DNA of 64,000 nucleotides from NCBI GenBank assembly GCA_027493945.1, contig JAOSJU010000001.1:1-64000 (forward strand). The letters run 5' to 3'. Under the pieces are notes generated by a model. That model did not search any database. It saw nothing but the letters and a program-made list of their open reading frames with translations, and was not told the DNA's origin. The DNA is from Burkholderiaceae bacterium (GTDB lineage Bacteria > Pseudomonadota > Gammaproteobacteria > Burkholderiales > Burkholderiaceae_E). Of the stretch, positions 18,795 through 28,283 are shown piece by piece; position 1 is the stretch's first letter; the number at the start of each line of letters is the position of its first letter. The translations under genes and the position numbers were made by a program.

Positions 18795-18826
18795 GTGGTG
18801 GCGATGCCATCGGTGGCGGGTTGTGC
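18795..18826 (+). repeat. Spacer 23, identical to spacer 9
   Basis: Second copy of the spacer at 17940-17971, fourteen repeat units further from the leader. Confidence 0.95.
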
Positions 18827-21578
18827 GTGGTCCCCGCGAACGCGGGGATGAACCGGTTGCATCGCCCGAGGATGCCTCGTTGATGGAGTGGTCCCCGCGA
18901 ACGCGGGATGAACCGATTTGTGCCAAGTTCCCCGAACGCGCGAAGGAGTGGTCCCCGCGAACGCGGGGATGAACCGCGCCGGAACCTCTGGCCAACCGAG
19001 TGCCGTGGGTGGTCCCCGCGAACGCGGGGATGAACCGTTGTTTCGTACAAAGATTAGATTCGCATGGGAGTGGTCCCCGCGAACGCGGGGATGAACCGCA
19101 CCACCTGGCCGGTGAGGATCGACTTGCCATGTGGTCCCCGCGAACGCGGGGATGAACCGTGCCGGTTGTAGCTCGGCGCCATGACCGTGTTGTGGTCCCC
19201 GCGAACGCGGGGATGAACCGGTAGAGGGTGCGATGACCTACGTTCTCGGCCAGTGGTCCCCGCGAACGCGGGGATGAACCGCAGATCGAGCAGCGCGGCT
19301 CGATTTCCCACCCGTGGTCCCCGCGAACGCGGGGATGAACCGTACCGCGCCATGTCCGGGGTGATCGGCACGCCGTGGTCCCCGCGAACGCGGGGATGAA
19401 CCGTAGCAAGGGTCGACCAGATCAACCGCGAGGCCGTGGTCCCCGCGAACGCGGGGATGAACCGCAACGGCACTCCGCGCCGTCAAGTCAGTGGGCGTGG
19501 TCCCCGCGAACGCGGGGATGAACCGCTCGGGACGTATCGGACACGCGACCTAGTGTCGTGGTCCCCGCGAACGCGGGGATGAACCGGCGGCGCCCCTCTG
19601 GTCGCCTCGCGCACGATCGTGGTCCCCGCGAACGCGGGGATGAACCGGGCTTGCCAGATGATTACTGGGAGCAACTCACGTGGTCCCCGCGAACGCGGGG
19701 ATGAACCGGACTTGCTCTGCCGCACCGTGATTGTTTCATAGTGGTCCCCGCGAACGCGGGGATGAACCGCACTTTCCATCGTCGCTCTTCGTCGAGTCGA
19801 TGTGGTCCCCGCGAACGCGGGGATGAACCGTCGCGCTGCCGCCGCTCGCATACGCCGTATAGGTGGTCCCCGCGAACGCGGGGATGAACCGGTGTCCCTC
19901 GCCGGGTCGATCCCCGTGCGTCCGTGGTCCCCGCGAACGCGGGGATGAACCGCTGCTGCAGGGGTGGGGCTACGAGGTCATGCCGTGGTCCCCGCGAACG
20001 CGGGGATGAACCGCTGCTCAATCTGGACTTCGCTGGCGTTTCGTCGTGGTCCCCGCGAACGCGGGGATGAACCGCAAAAGGCGGCAGCGCGCGCCGTGGC
20101 TGCTGCGTGGTCCCCGCGAACGCGGGGATGAACCGCAGTACCGGCCTATCACCGGCAAGTTGGAGAAGTGGTCCCCGCGAACGCGGGGATGAACCTGGTT
20201 CGACGGTCAGGCCGGGCAGGTCGCGGACGTGGTCCCCGCGAACGCGGGGATGAACCGGAGGGGCGCTGCTCGTTGGCGCTGGCTTTGCGGTGGTCCCCGC
20301 GAACGCGGGGATGAACCGGAGGTCGAAACGACATGACTGCTTCCGACGTCGTGGTCCCCGCGAACGCGGGGATGAACCGCCGAACCTGCGCTGCCCGCAG
20401 ATCGTCGGCCCGTGGTCCCCGCGAACGCGGGGATGAACCGCGCACGCGACGATTTGGACGCCGGCTGAAGAGGTGGTCCCCGCGAACGCGGGGATGAACC
20501 GGATGGGTGCTGGTGAATGCCGGGCGGATTCTCGTGGTCCCCGCGAACGCGGGGATGAACCGCCGACGGCCACCTTCATGCTCACCGAGTCGCCGTGGTC
20601 CCCGCGAACGCGGGGATGAACCGGTCCGGGAGCTGCTGCACATAGGCGGTCAGGCCGTGGTCCCCGCGAACGCGGGGATGAACCGCTGATTTCGTTCATC
20701 ATGCGCGTGCCAGACGAGTGGTCCCCGCGAACGCGGGGATGAACCGGTGCTGATCCTGCGGCCGTTGAAGTCGAACCGGTGGTCCCCGCGAACGCGGGGA
20801 TGAACCGCCCGCCGCCGCGCGCGCCTGATCCGCAGTGCGGTGGTCCCCGCGAACGCGGGGATGAACCGTTCGTCCGCGCAAAATGGCCGGACTGGCAATC
20901 GTGGTCCCCGCGAACGCGGGGATGAACCGCAGAACACACGCATGACGCCAGTGCCGAGAGAGGTGGTCCCCGCGAACGCGGGGATGAACCGTCAGCCATG
21001 AACCGCACATCGGCGCGCACCGCGTGGTCCCCGCGAACGCGGGGATGAACCGACGTCTGGACGTACCACGCCAAGACCGGGCGCGTGGTCCCCGCGAACG
21101 CGGGGATGAACCGTTGGGCTGGTGACGTAAACGTCCCGGGCGATAGTGGTCCCCGCGAACGCGGGGATGAACCGAGCGTCGTGCGCTTCCTGTTCGGCGC
21201 GCCGCGGTGGTCCCCGCGAACGCGGGGATGAACCGAAACACGTCGCTGCGCCGAGGTAGGCATTCGGGTGGTCCCCGCGAACGCGGGGATGAACCGCACC
21301 GAATACGCGCGCGCATGTTCGTGATTTGCGTGGTCCCCGCGAACGCGGGGATGAACCGTTCGTGTGCGAGCGTGTCTCGCGTGGTGACATGTGGTCCCCG
21401 CGAACGCGGGGATGAGCCGCTCACTCATGCGAAGGGCGAGGCTCGGTTTCGCTCACGTCGGCGAGCGGGCGCACGACGGCGGGCCGATGGCCCATCTGTG
21501 GTGGCACCTGCAGGCGACCAGTCGCCCCGGCCGGAGGTGCGAGTTGCCGCGGAATTTTCGTCCGCGGGATTGAATTCG

Positions 21579-21593
21579 CTCCCAAAATGGGAG
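21579..21593 (+). promoter_or_regulatory. Inverted repeat upstream of higB
   Basis: CTCCC-AAAAT-GGGAG lies 13 bp before the higB start, where HigA-type antitoxins normally bind. The arms are short (5 bp), so the assignment rests mainly on position. Confidence 0.5.
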
Positions 21594-21605
21594 ATACTCA
21601 TTCTG

Positions 21606-21902
21606 ATGAGGGTCATCGCCAAGCGAAGCCTGCAGAAGTTCTGGGAGCGCCCGAGCTGCGCCGATGCAAGAGGTCCTCTTCACAGCTGGTACGCCGAGGC
21701 GCTCAAGGCGACCTGGCGCAGCCCGCAGGACATCAAGGACCGGTACGCCGGTGCGAGCATCTGCGGCAATAACCACGTGGTGTTCAACGACGGCGGCAAC
21801 AAGTACCGGTTGGTGGTGGAGGTGCAGTACCAGGCGGGCATCGTGTGGGTGAAGTTTGTCGGGACGCACGCGCAGTACGACCGCATCGACGTGGAGACCG
21901 TG
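21606..21902 (+). CDS. higB: HigB-family mRNA interferase toxin, stop codon missing at the expected place
   Basis: The protein MRVIAKRSLQKFWERP, then LHSWYAEALKATWRSPQDIK, NNHVVFNDGGNKYRLVVEVQY and VKFVGTHAQYDRIDVETV, is a full HigB toxin, which degrades mRNA on the ribosome. It should end at the TGA at 21901-21903, which is one base out of frame. As written, the frame runs on to 22517. Because the next gene starts at 21904, a normal higB stop would fit tightly. A one-base indel near the end, real or from sequencing, is likely. Confidence 0.85.
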
Positions 21903-21903
21903 A

Positions 21904-22263
21904 ATGACTATCAAGCCGATTCGCAGCGACGAGGACCTGCGACGCGCCTTCCGCCGCCTCGAGAAGGTCTTCCAGGCCGAGGAGGGCACGCCACAGGCGG
22001 ACGAGCGCGACGTGCTGGTTACGCTGATCGAAGCCTACGAGAACAAGCACCACGACTTCGGTCCGCTCGATCCGGTGGAGGCAATCAAGTTCCGCATGGA
22101 GCAGGAGGGACTGTCGCCACGCGATCTGGAGCCATACATCGGGCAGAGCGGCCGTGTCTCCGAAGTATTGAACCGCAAGCGTCCGCTGAGCCTGCGGATG
22201 GTCAAGCGGCTGCACGACGGGTTGAAGATCCCGTACGAGAGCCTGATGGCGGGGGTTCAGTAG
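21904..22263 (+). CDS. higA: HigA-family antitoxin
   Basis: The 119-residue protein reads MTIKPIRSDEDLRRAFRRLE, DERDVLVTLIEAYENKHHDF, then an HTH part (MEQEGLSPRDLEPYIGQSGRVSEVLNRKRPLSLRMVKRLHDGL). This is the standard HigA of HigB-type pairs. It should bind HigB and repress the operon. It directly follows higB. Its stop overlaps by one base a GTG for a second toxin fragment. Confidence 0.92.
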   Translation: MTIKPIRSDEDLRRAFRRLEKVFQAEEGTPQADERDVLVTLIEAYENKHHDFGPLDPVEAIKFRMEQEGLSPRDLEPYIGQSGRVSEVLNRKRPLSLRMVKRLHDGLKIPYESLMAGVQ

Positions 22264-22517
22264 TGGGCTACCAACTCGATCAGGTGCAGCGCGGCAAACA
22301 GCCGAGTGACTTCAAACCGATGCCCACCGTGGGAAAGGGGATCGAGGAACTGCGGGTGTGGGATGAGACAGGGACGTATCGGGTGATCCACATCGCCCGA
22401 TTCGAGGAGGCGGTGTACGTCCTCCATGCGTTCCAGAAGAAGACCCGGACCACGAGCAGACACGACGTCGAAGTCGCGAAGCTCAGGCATGTGGAACTGA
22501 TGCGAGGACGCCGATGA
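22263..22517 (+). CDS. Gp49-like (RelE/ParE) toxin lacking its N-terminus
   Basis: The visible 84 residues GYQLDQVQRGKQPSDFKPM, GIEELRVWDETGTYRVIHIARFEEAVYVLHAFQKKT match the core of phage Gp49-like toxins. Family members carry about 20 more N-terminal residues ahead of GYQLDQVQ. Those are absent, and the sequence joins directly to the higA stop. A GTG at 22263 may serve as start. It is followed by its own antitoxin with a 4-bp overlap. It may be inactive, leaving the antitoxin as the useful part. Confidence 0.75.
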   Translation: MGYQLDQVQRGKQPSDFKPMPTVGKGIEELRVWDETGTYRVIHIARFEEAVYVLHAFQKKTRTTSRHDVEVAKLRHVELMRGRR

Positions 22518-22798
22518 AGAAGCGCAGCGACACCTATGCAAGCGTCTGGGACGCGATCGCCGACACGCCCGAGCAGGCGGCGAACCTGCGCGCACGGGCC
22601 GAGCGGATGCAGCGGATTGCAGAGCTGATTCAGGCCGAGGGCTGGAAGCAGGTCGAAGCGGCCGAGCGCTGCGGCGTCACTCAGCCGCGGATGAACGACT
22701 TGCTGCGCGGCCGTGTGTCGCGTTTCTCGCTCGACGCCCGGGCCAACATCGCGAGTGCACTGGGACGGCGGGTGAGCTTCGATCTCGAGACGGCATAG
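22514..22798 (+). CDS. XRE-family antitoxin partner of the Gp49-like toxin
   Basis: The 94-residue protein has a helix-turn-helix (AEGWKQVEAAERCGVTQPRMNDLLRGRVSRFSLD) after the lead MKKRSDTYASVWDAIADTPEQAANL. This is the usual partner of Gp49/HigB-1 toxins. It overlaps the toxin stop (ATGA). It is intact even though the toxin is shortened. Confidence 0.88.
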   Translation: MKKRSDTYASVWDAIADTPEQAANLRARAERMQRIAELIQAEGWKQVEAAERCGVTQPRMNDLLRGRVSRFSLDARANIASALGRRVSFDLETA

Positions 22799-22912
22799 GC
22801 CAGTTGCAGGCTTGCGCTCGACGGTCGCCTTGACGTCGGGTTTTGCTGGCGTTTCGGCAACCGTCGCGGCCGGACTCCCGCTCAGTCGCGCACTTCAGAC
22901 GAGGAATCAACA

Positions 22913-25398
22913 GTGAAATCGCAGCGTGCTCCCGACCGATCGGTCAAGGAACCAAGGCTTTCTCGCACCCATCCACCGGTCCACCTCGCCCCCGCCGACT
23001 GGCAGCGCGCGTTGCGCCGTCAGTTCGGGCGCGACCAGACATTCGGGTTGGAGAATCGGGGCGACCAACCGTTCTTTTCGGAGTTCGTCGTCGTCAACCC
23101 GCAGTCGAAGACCAGCTACCGCGTGGCGATACGCGGCCTGAATGCCGGCGACAACTACTGCTCCTGCCCGGACTACGCCACCAACGAACTCGGCACCTGC
23201 AAGCACATCGAATTCGTCCTCGCCCGGCTCGAGAAGAAGCGCGGGGCAAAGACCGCCTTCGCCGGGGGTGGCGTCCGCCGTTTTCCGAGCTCTACCTGCG
23301 CAACGACGGCGCACGCGCGGTGTACTTCCGCGCCGGATCGGACTGCCCGCCGACCGTGATGAAAGCGGCTTCGAGGCTGTTCGACACCTCCCGCAGAGGC
23401 ATCCTGCCGGAGGACCGCTTCGGCGAACTGGATCACTTCCTCGCGACGGCGTCGAAAAGCGGCCACGAACTGCGCGCCTACGACGATGCGCTCGACTTCA
23501 TCGCCGGCCGGCGCGATGCGGCGCGGCGGGCGGAAGTCCTCGACGGTCTCTTCCCGCGCGGAGCGTCCGACAGGAAGCTGGCAAAGCTGCTCGAGGCGAC
23601 GCTGTATCCGTACCAGGCCGAGGGCGCGCTCTTTGCGGTACGCGCCGGCCGCGCCCTGATTGGCGACGAGATGGGGCTGGGCAAGACCATCCAGGCCATT
23701 GCGGCGATGGAGATCCTGGCGCGACACTTCGGCGTCTCGCGCGTGCTGCTGGTGTGCCCGACCTCGCTCAAGTACCAGTGGCAAAGCGAAATCAGCCGCT
23801 TTTCCGGCCGCGCGGCGCGGGTGATGGCCGGTGGCCGGGCGCAGCGGCAGAAGGATTTCGGCGCCGACGAATTCTGCAGGATCACCAACTACGAGAAGCT
23901 CGAGCCCGATCTCGACCTGATCGCTGCCTGGGCGCCGGAACTGGTGATCGTCGACGAGGCGCAGCGCATCAAGAACTGGAACACGATTGCCGCGCGGGCG
24001 CTCAAGCGCATCGACAGCCCATACGCCTTTGTGCTCACCGGCACGCCGCTCGAAAACAAGCTCGAGGAACTGATCTCGATCGTGCAGTTCGTCGACCAGC
24101 ATCGGCTGGGACCGACCTGGAAGCTGCTGCACGAGCATCAGGTCAAGGATGAGTTCGGCCGCGTCACCGGCTACACGGGGCTGGAGAAGATCGGCCAGAC
24201 GCTGGCGCCGATCCTGATCCGCCGGCGCCGGGCCGAGGTCCTGACGCAACTGCCCAGCCGCACCGACCAGAACCTGCTGGTGCCGATGACCGAGATGCAA
24301 CTGGCGCATCACCAGGAGAACGCCGACATCGTGGCGAAGATCGTCGCACGCTGGCGGCGGACGAAGTTCCTGTCGGAGACGGATCAGCGGCGGTTGACCT
24401 GCGCGCTGCAGAACATGCGCATGTCCTGCAACAGCACCTGGCTGCTGGACCAGGAAACCGACCACGGAGTCAAGGCCGACGAACTGGCGGCGCTGCTCGA
24501 CGGCGTCTTCGTCCAGCCCGACGCGAAGGCGGTGGTGTTCAGCCAGTGGACGCGCACGCACGATATCGTCATCCGCAGACTGGAAGATCGCGGCATCGGC
24601 TACGTCAGTTTCCATGGCGGCGTGCCTTCGGAGAAGCGCCCGGCGCTGGTCGAGCGCTTTCGCACCGATCCGCATTGCCGTGTCTTTCTGTCCACGGATT
24701 CGGGCGCGGCGGGACTGAACCTGCAGCACGCCTCGACGCTTGTGAACATGGACTTGCCGTGGAACCCGGCGCTCCTGGAGCAGCGCATCGGGCGCATTCA
24801 CCGCATGGGCCAGACGCGTCCGGTGCAGATCGTCAATTTCGTCTCCAAGGGCACCATCGAGGAAGGCATGCTCTCGGTGCTCGCCTTCAAGCGCTCGCTT
24901 TCGGCGGGCATCCTCGACGGCGGCGAGGGCGAGATCTCGCTCGGCGGTTCGCGCCTGAGCCGATTCATGAAGGACGTCGAGAGCGTTACGGGACGCATGG
25001 GCGAGGGCGAGGCGATGGCACCGGCCGAAGAGGCCGCGAGCGTGGCCAGCGCACCGGCGGAATCGCCGATCGAGGCGGCCGTGGGCGACAGGTCCGCGGT
25101 GGCGAACGAAGTTGCCTCGGCGGCCGATGCGTCCGCGCCGGAGGCAGCCGCGCCGGTGGCCGGGGAGACGGGCGTCGATCCCTGGGGCGTGCTGCTGCAG
25201 GCCGGCACGCAGTTGATTTCCGCGTTGCGCGCGGCCGGCGACGCCGAGGCAGCCTCGCATCCCTGGGTCGAGCGCGACCCCGCGACCGGCGCATGCAGCC
25301 TTCGCCTGCCAATGCCCGCCCCGGAGCAGGCACGTCGATTGGCTGGCACCCTCGCCGCGATTGCAGATTCGCTGCGAGGTGCGAGAGGGAGCGAATGA
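22913..25398 (+). CDS. SWIM zinc-finger SNF2-type helicase, apparent frameshift near 23268
   Basis: From GTG 22913 the protein has a SWIM zinc finger (CSCPDYATNELGTCKHIEF) near residue 85, then a SNF2/RapA-like motor: IGDEMGLGKTIQAIAAMEIL, VIVDEAQRIKNW, VLTGTPLENKLEE, VVFSQWTRTHD, STDSGAAGLNLQHA and IGRIHRMGQTRPVQIVNF. A C-terminal low-complexity Ala/Glu tail follows. The frame breaks at KTAFAGG. A sixth G in the G-run gives AGGWRPPFSELYLRNDG and restores about 828 residues. Its role is unknown. Such helicases are frequent in defence islands, and it sits between toxin-antitoxin pairs next to CRISPR. Confidence 0.88.
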
Positions 25399-25670
25399 GT
25401 GCCCGGCCTGGCGGCAGCCAGAGTGCTCGAAGATTCATCCGGGCGGGATCCTGCTGGAGGATTTCATGAAGTGAGAGCCGTCCCGCGTTCGCATCGAGGG
25501 CGCCTCCGATCTTCAGTGAAAACCCGGAGCCCTGGGCTGCGGGGCGGTTGGCGACTGCCGGTCTGCGCCGAAGGGCCGACAAGGCTGTGCTGTCGAACCT
25601 CACTTGTCGGGGGGGTGCCCCGAACTCGCCCGACGCACGTCACCAGCGCAGAAGTCATGACAGGTCGGTT
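25399..25670. other. Intergenic, no recognisable gene
   Basis: Between the helicase stop and the vapBC operator I see no reading frame with family-like sequence and no repeat or structured RNA. Confidence 0.5.
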
Positions 25671-25689
25671 GTGCTATCATTGATAGCAC
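25671..25689 (+). promoter_or_regulatory. Palindromic operator of vapBC
   Basis: GTGCTATC-ATT-GATAGCAC is a perfect inverted repeat with 8-bp arms and 3-bp centre, 19 bp before vapB. It has the same 8-3-8 layout and ATT centre as the operator at 10708-10726, although the arms differ. Confidence 0.75.
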
Positions 25690-25708
25690 GCTTTCCGGAG
25701 ATGCCGAC

Positions 25709-25945
25709 ATGCCTGACTTGCTCGTTCGCGGTGTCGACAAGGCCCTCGTCAAGGCGCTCAAGGAGCGCGCTGGCGCGCACGGCCGAAGCGCCGAGGCGGA
25801 ACATCGGGCGATCCTGGCCGAGGCGCTCGCGCGCCCGCGCAAGCGCGCGCTGGCGGAGCTGCTGGCTTCTATCCCTGACGTCGGCGCCGACGCGGACTTC
25901 GAGCGCGTCGAGTCCGAAGGGAGGGCGCCCCGTGTATTTGATTGA
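25709..25945 (+). CDS. vapB: FitA/VapB-type antitoxin
   Basis: The 78-residue protein starts MPDLLVRGVDKALVKALKERAGAHGRSAEAEHRAILAEAL, the ribbon-helix-helix DNA-binding fold of FitA-type antitoxins. An acidic tail (DADFERVESEG) follows and would occupy the toxin active site. It overlaps vapC by 14 bp. It is preceded by a palindromic operator. Confidence 0.92.
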   Translation: MPDLLVRGVDKALVKALKERAGAHGRSAEAEHRAILAEALARPRKRALAELLASIPDVGADADFERVESEGRAPRVFD

Positions 25946-26366
25946 CACGAATGTCATCAGCGAGGCCCGCAAGAAGTCCAGGGCGAACGCCGGCGTGATC
26001 GAGTTCTTCGATCGCATCGCCCGCGCTGGCGACCCGGTCTACCTGTCGGTCATTACGATCGGCGAGCTTCGTCGCGGTGTCGAACTCATCCGGCTGCGCG
26101 GCGATACCGAACAGGCGGGCTTGTTGGCGGATTGGCTCTCCGCCGTGCTCGGGCAGTACGCGGACAAAGTGCTCGCCTTCGACGCCGACGCCGCGCAGGT
26201 GTGGGGACGGCTCCGAGCTCCGAATCCGGAGCACGCCCTGGACAAGCAGATTGCGGCCACCGCGCTGGTCCACGATCTGACGGTGGTCACGCGCAATGCG
26301 GTGGACTTCGCAGGCACCGGCGTGAAGGTCATGAACCCGTTCGTGGCGCCAGTGCCCCCGCAATGA
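25932..26366 (+). CDS. vapC: VapC/FitB-type PIN-domain ribonuclease toxin
   Basis: The 144-residue PIN protein starts at GTG 25932 (MYLIDTNVISEARKKSR). It shows the acidic residues expected of the active site: Asp in LIDTNVISE, Glu in TIGELRRGVEL, Asp in ALDKQIAATAL, and the Asp of TRNAVDFAGTG. VapC toxins cleave tRNA or rRNA. Translation is coupled to vapB by overlap. The frame is intact. Confidence 0.92.
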   Translation: MYLIDTNVISEARKKSRANAGVIEFFDRIARAGDPVYLSVITIGELRRGVELIRLRGDTEQAGLLADWLSAVLGQYADKVLAFDADAAQVWGRLRAPNPEHALDKQIAATALVHDLTVVTRNAVDFAGTGVKVMNPFVAPVPPQ

Positions 26367-26375
26367 TGTCCATGG

Positions 26376-26540
26376 CGCTCGGTCGTGGAGCGTGGTCGAG
26401 ATGCCATTCCAGGCTCGGCGAAGTTCGTCGGGGCGCAGGCACAGCACGAACGCATCGACGTAGGGCGTGAATGACCATCGACCCGATCCGCGACGACGAG
26501 GACCTGCGACGCGCCTTCCGCCGTCCAGGAGGCCGTTGAA
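26376..26540 (+). pseudogene. Relic of a second higBA pair (end of higB, start of higA)
   Basis: Residues KFVGAQAQHERIDV correspond to KFVGTHAQYDRIDV of the HigB at 21606. They are followed by MTIDPIRDDEDLRRAFRR, matching HigA MTIKPIRSDEDLRRAFRR. Both genes are cut off: higB lacks its first ~70 residues and higA breaks after ~18. Confidence 0.8.
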
Positions 26541-26622
26541 CTACGCGGAGGCTGATCCTTGAATGAGTGACTGCATTTGTCTCTTATTGCAGTCATCGAA
26601 AGCGGATTAGAGGTTTTGAATC

Positions 26623-26877
26623 GTGGCGATCCTGACTGTAAGAAATGCGCCAGATGACGTGCATCGCGCTTTGCGCGTGCGCGCGGCTCGGCATGGCCGC
26701 AGCACGGAAGCGGAGGTGCGCGAGATCCTGGCGGCCGTGGTCAAGCCGGAGAAGCGCGTGCGTGTGGGTGAAGCCTTGGCCGCCATCGACCGCAAGATCG
26801 GTCTGACCAATGAAGACTTCGCCGTTTTCGAGAGTGTGAGCGACAAGAGGCCGGCCAAACCGCTGAGCTTCGACTGA
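26623..26877 (+). CDS. Orphan FitA/VapB-type antitoxin
   Basis: The 84-residue protein (start GTG 26623) reads AILTVRNAPDDVHRALRVRA and ARHGRSTEAEVREILAAVV, a ribbon-helix-helix antitoxin distinct from the one at 25709. It ends with the toxin-binding tail AVFESVSDKRPAKPLSFD. Directly after it only an 18-codon stub of a vapC gene remains. An antitoxin without a toxin may act as a leftover or an anti-addiction factor. Confidence 0.85.
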   Translation: MAILTVRNAPDDVHRALRVRAARHGRSTEAEVREILAAVVKPEKRVRVGEALAAIDRKIGLTNEDFAVFESVSDKRPAKPLSFD

Positions 26878-26934
26878 ATGATCGTCCCGGATACGAAGGC
26901 ACGACAGATCTCGATGGATGCCGATCGATGGTGA
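26878..26934 (+). pseudogene. Stub of a vapC toxin gene
   Basis: Right after the antitoxin stop, ATG begins MIVPDTKARQISMDADRW and stops. The first residues resemble the PIN start MIVLDTNV. The rest of the toxin is gone. Confidence 0.6.
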
Positions 26935-27009
26935 AAGCTGCGCTCGAGGCCGCGGGGCATACGGCCGACTGGTTCGTTCGGTGGCTGTCCTGATGCGCTC
27001 GGTGAACGA

Positions 27010-27843
27010 ATGCTCTCGGTGAACCTCGGCCCGCTGGGCCTGTCGGTCGACCGTCTCATAGTCGTCTTCGCGTTCCTCGCGGCCTTGGTGGTCGGCTGGT
27101 TGGCGGGCCGGCGCCGAAGCGTCGGTCGCGGCGAGGGCGTGGGCGCGGTGCTGCCCGACATGCTGCTGGTCGGCCTGCTCGTGGGGCGCGTCGCTTTCGT
27201 GGCCCGCTGGTTCGAGTCCTATCGCGAGCAGCCCTGGTCGATGTTCGACATCCGCGACGGCGGCTTCGATGTCTGGGCCGGCCTTGCTGCCGCGCTGCTG
27301 CTCGCGGCCTGGCAAAGCTGGCGCCGGCCGAAGCTGCGCGTGCCGCTCGCGGCAGGGCTTGCCGCCGGCGCGCTCGCCTGGGGCGGCCTGACGGTCGGCG
27401 TCTACCAGATCCGGGAATCGATGCCGGGCGTGCCCGACACGACGCTGCAATCGATGGCCGGCGAAAGTACCCGGCTGGCCGCCCTGGCGCAGGGCAGGCC
27501 GATGGTCGTGAACCTGTGGGCGACCTGGTGCCCGCCCTGCGTGCGCGAGATGCCGGTGCTGGCTGCCGCGCAACAGCGCGAACGCGGCATCATCTTCGTG
27601 TTCGTGAACCAGAGCGAAGGTGCGCCGCGCGTGGAGCGCTTCATGGCGGAACGGAAGCTCGCGCTGGACAACATGCTGCTCGACCCGGGCGGCGAGTTGG
27701 CTCGGGCGGTGGGCTCGCGCGCTATGCCCACCACGCTCTTCTACGACGCCCAAGGCAGGCTGGTCGACGTGCACCTGGGCGCGGTGTCCGACGCGTCGCT
27801 GGCGGCGAAGCTCGGGCGGATCCGCTCGGGGGCATCCCGATGA
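27010..27843 (+). CDS. Membrane-anchored TlpA-like thioredoxin
   Basis: The 277-residue protein has four N-terminal hydrophobic segments (from LSVDRLIVVFAFLAALVVGWLAG to about residue 125), resembling the first part of Lgt-like membrane proteins. A periplasmic thioredoxin domain with WATWCPPCVREMPVL (CPPC) and a cis-Pro MPTTLFYD follows. Such proteins reduce disulfides, for example during cytochrome c maturation. A cytochrome c gene lies 1.2 kb away. A partial copy occurs at 28747-28960. Confidence 0.87.
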   Translation: MLSVNLGPLGLSVDRLIVVFAFLAALVVGWLAGRRRSVGRGEGVGAVLPDMLLVGLLVGRVAFVARWFESYREQPWSMFDIRDGGFDVWAGLAAALLLAAWQSWRRPKLRVPLAAGLAAGALAWGGLTVGVYQIRESMPGVPDTTLQSMAGESTRLAALAQGRPMVVNLWATWCPPCVREMPVLAAAQQRERGIIFVFVNQSEGAPRVERFMAERKLALDNMLLDPGGELARAVGSRAMPTTLFYDAQGRLVDVHLGAVSDASLAAKLGRIRSGASR

Positions 27844-28283
27844 TCCTGGAGGGCAGTGCCAGGAGCGAAGTGGCATTCGCAGGCCACGATCTACCCCGAC
27901 GTGATCGAATCGGCCGGCGGCAAATGCCGGACACACCACCTGCCGTCATCGCACCATGCGCGTCGGCCCGTACATGGATCGATAACGGCGTCGCGCAGGA
28001 ACGTTCGCCGAGACGGAAGGGCTGCAGCGACTTGAACAGCGTGTTCTGCTGGGTCTGCCCGAAGGGCGGATTCGCCGGATGCCATGCAGCTCGTGCGTTG
28101 CCCGCTGCCAGCGCGATGCTGCCCAGCGCCGCTCCGAACAGCTTCAGCGCATCGCGCCATTGGCGGATCGGCGAGCTGCGTGCCGATGTTGCGCTGACAC
28201 GCCGGCCGGCAATCGCCGCACGGCTCTGCAGGCTGGAACATCACGGCGAAGCGAGTGCGTTATGCTGCGCGTCGGAGGAGCCC
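27844..28283. other. Intergenic, 440 bp, possible relic on the minus strand
   Basis: No convincing gene is present. On the minus strand near 28160-27960 a frame reads LKLFGAALGSIALAAGNA, followed by PANPPFGQTQQN. It looks like a signal peptide with the start of a secreted protein, but it is not continued. Confidence 0.4.

Larger units (their letters stand above)
17423..21419 (+). CRISPR. Type I-E CRISPR array, 66 repeats and 65 spacers
   Basis: The 29-bp repeat is GTGGTCCCC-GCGAAC-GCGGGGATGAACCG (hyphens only for reading). Spacers are 32 bp, with a few of 33. The period is 61 bp throughout. Orientation matches I-E crRNA, so transcription runs left to right from the cas2 side. Variant repeats start at 18400 and 18888 (one G short), 18644 and 20168 (last base changed), and 21391 (terminal repeat with GATGAGCCG). 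The terminal mutation is usual for the oldest end. One spacer occurs twice. The array is long and well kept, which argues for an active or recently active system. Confidence 0.98.
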
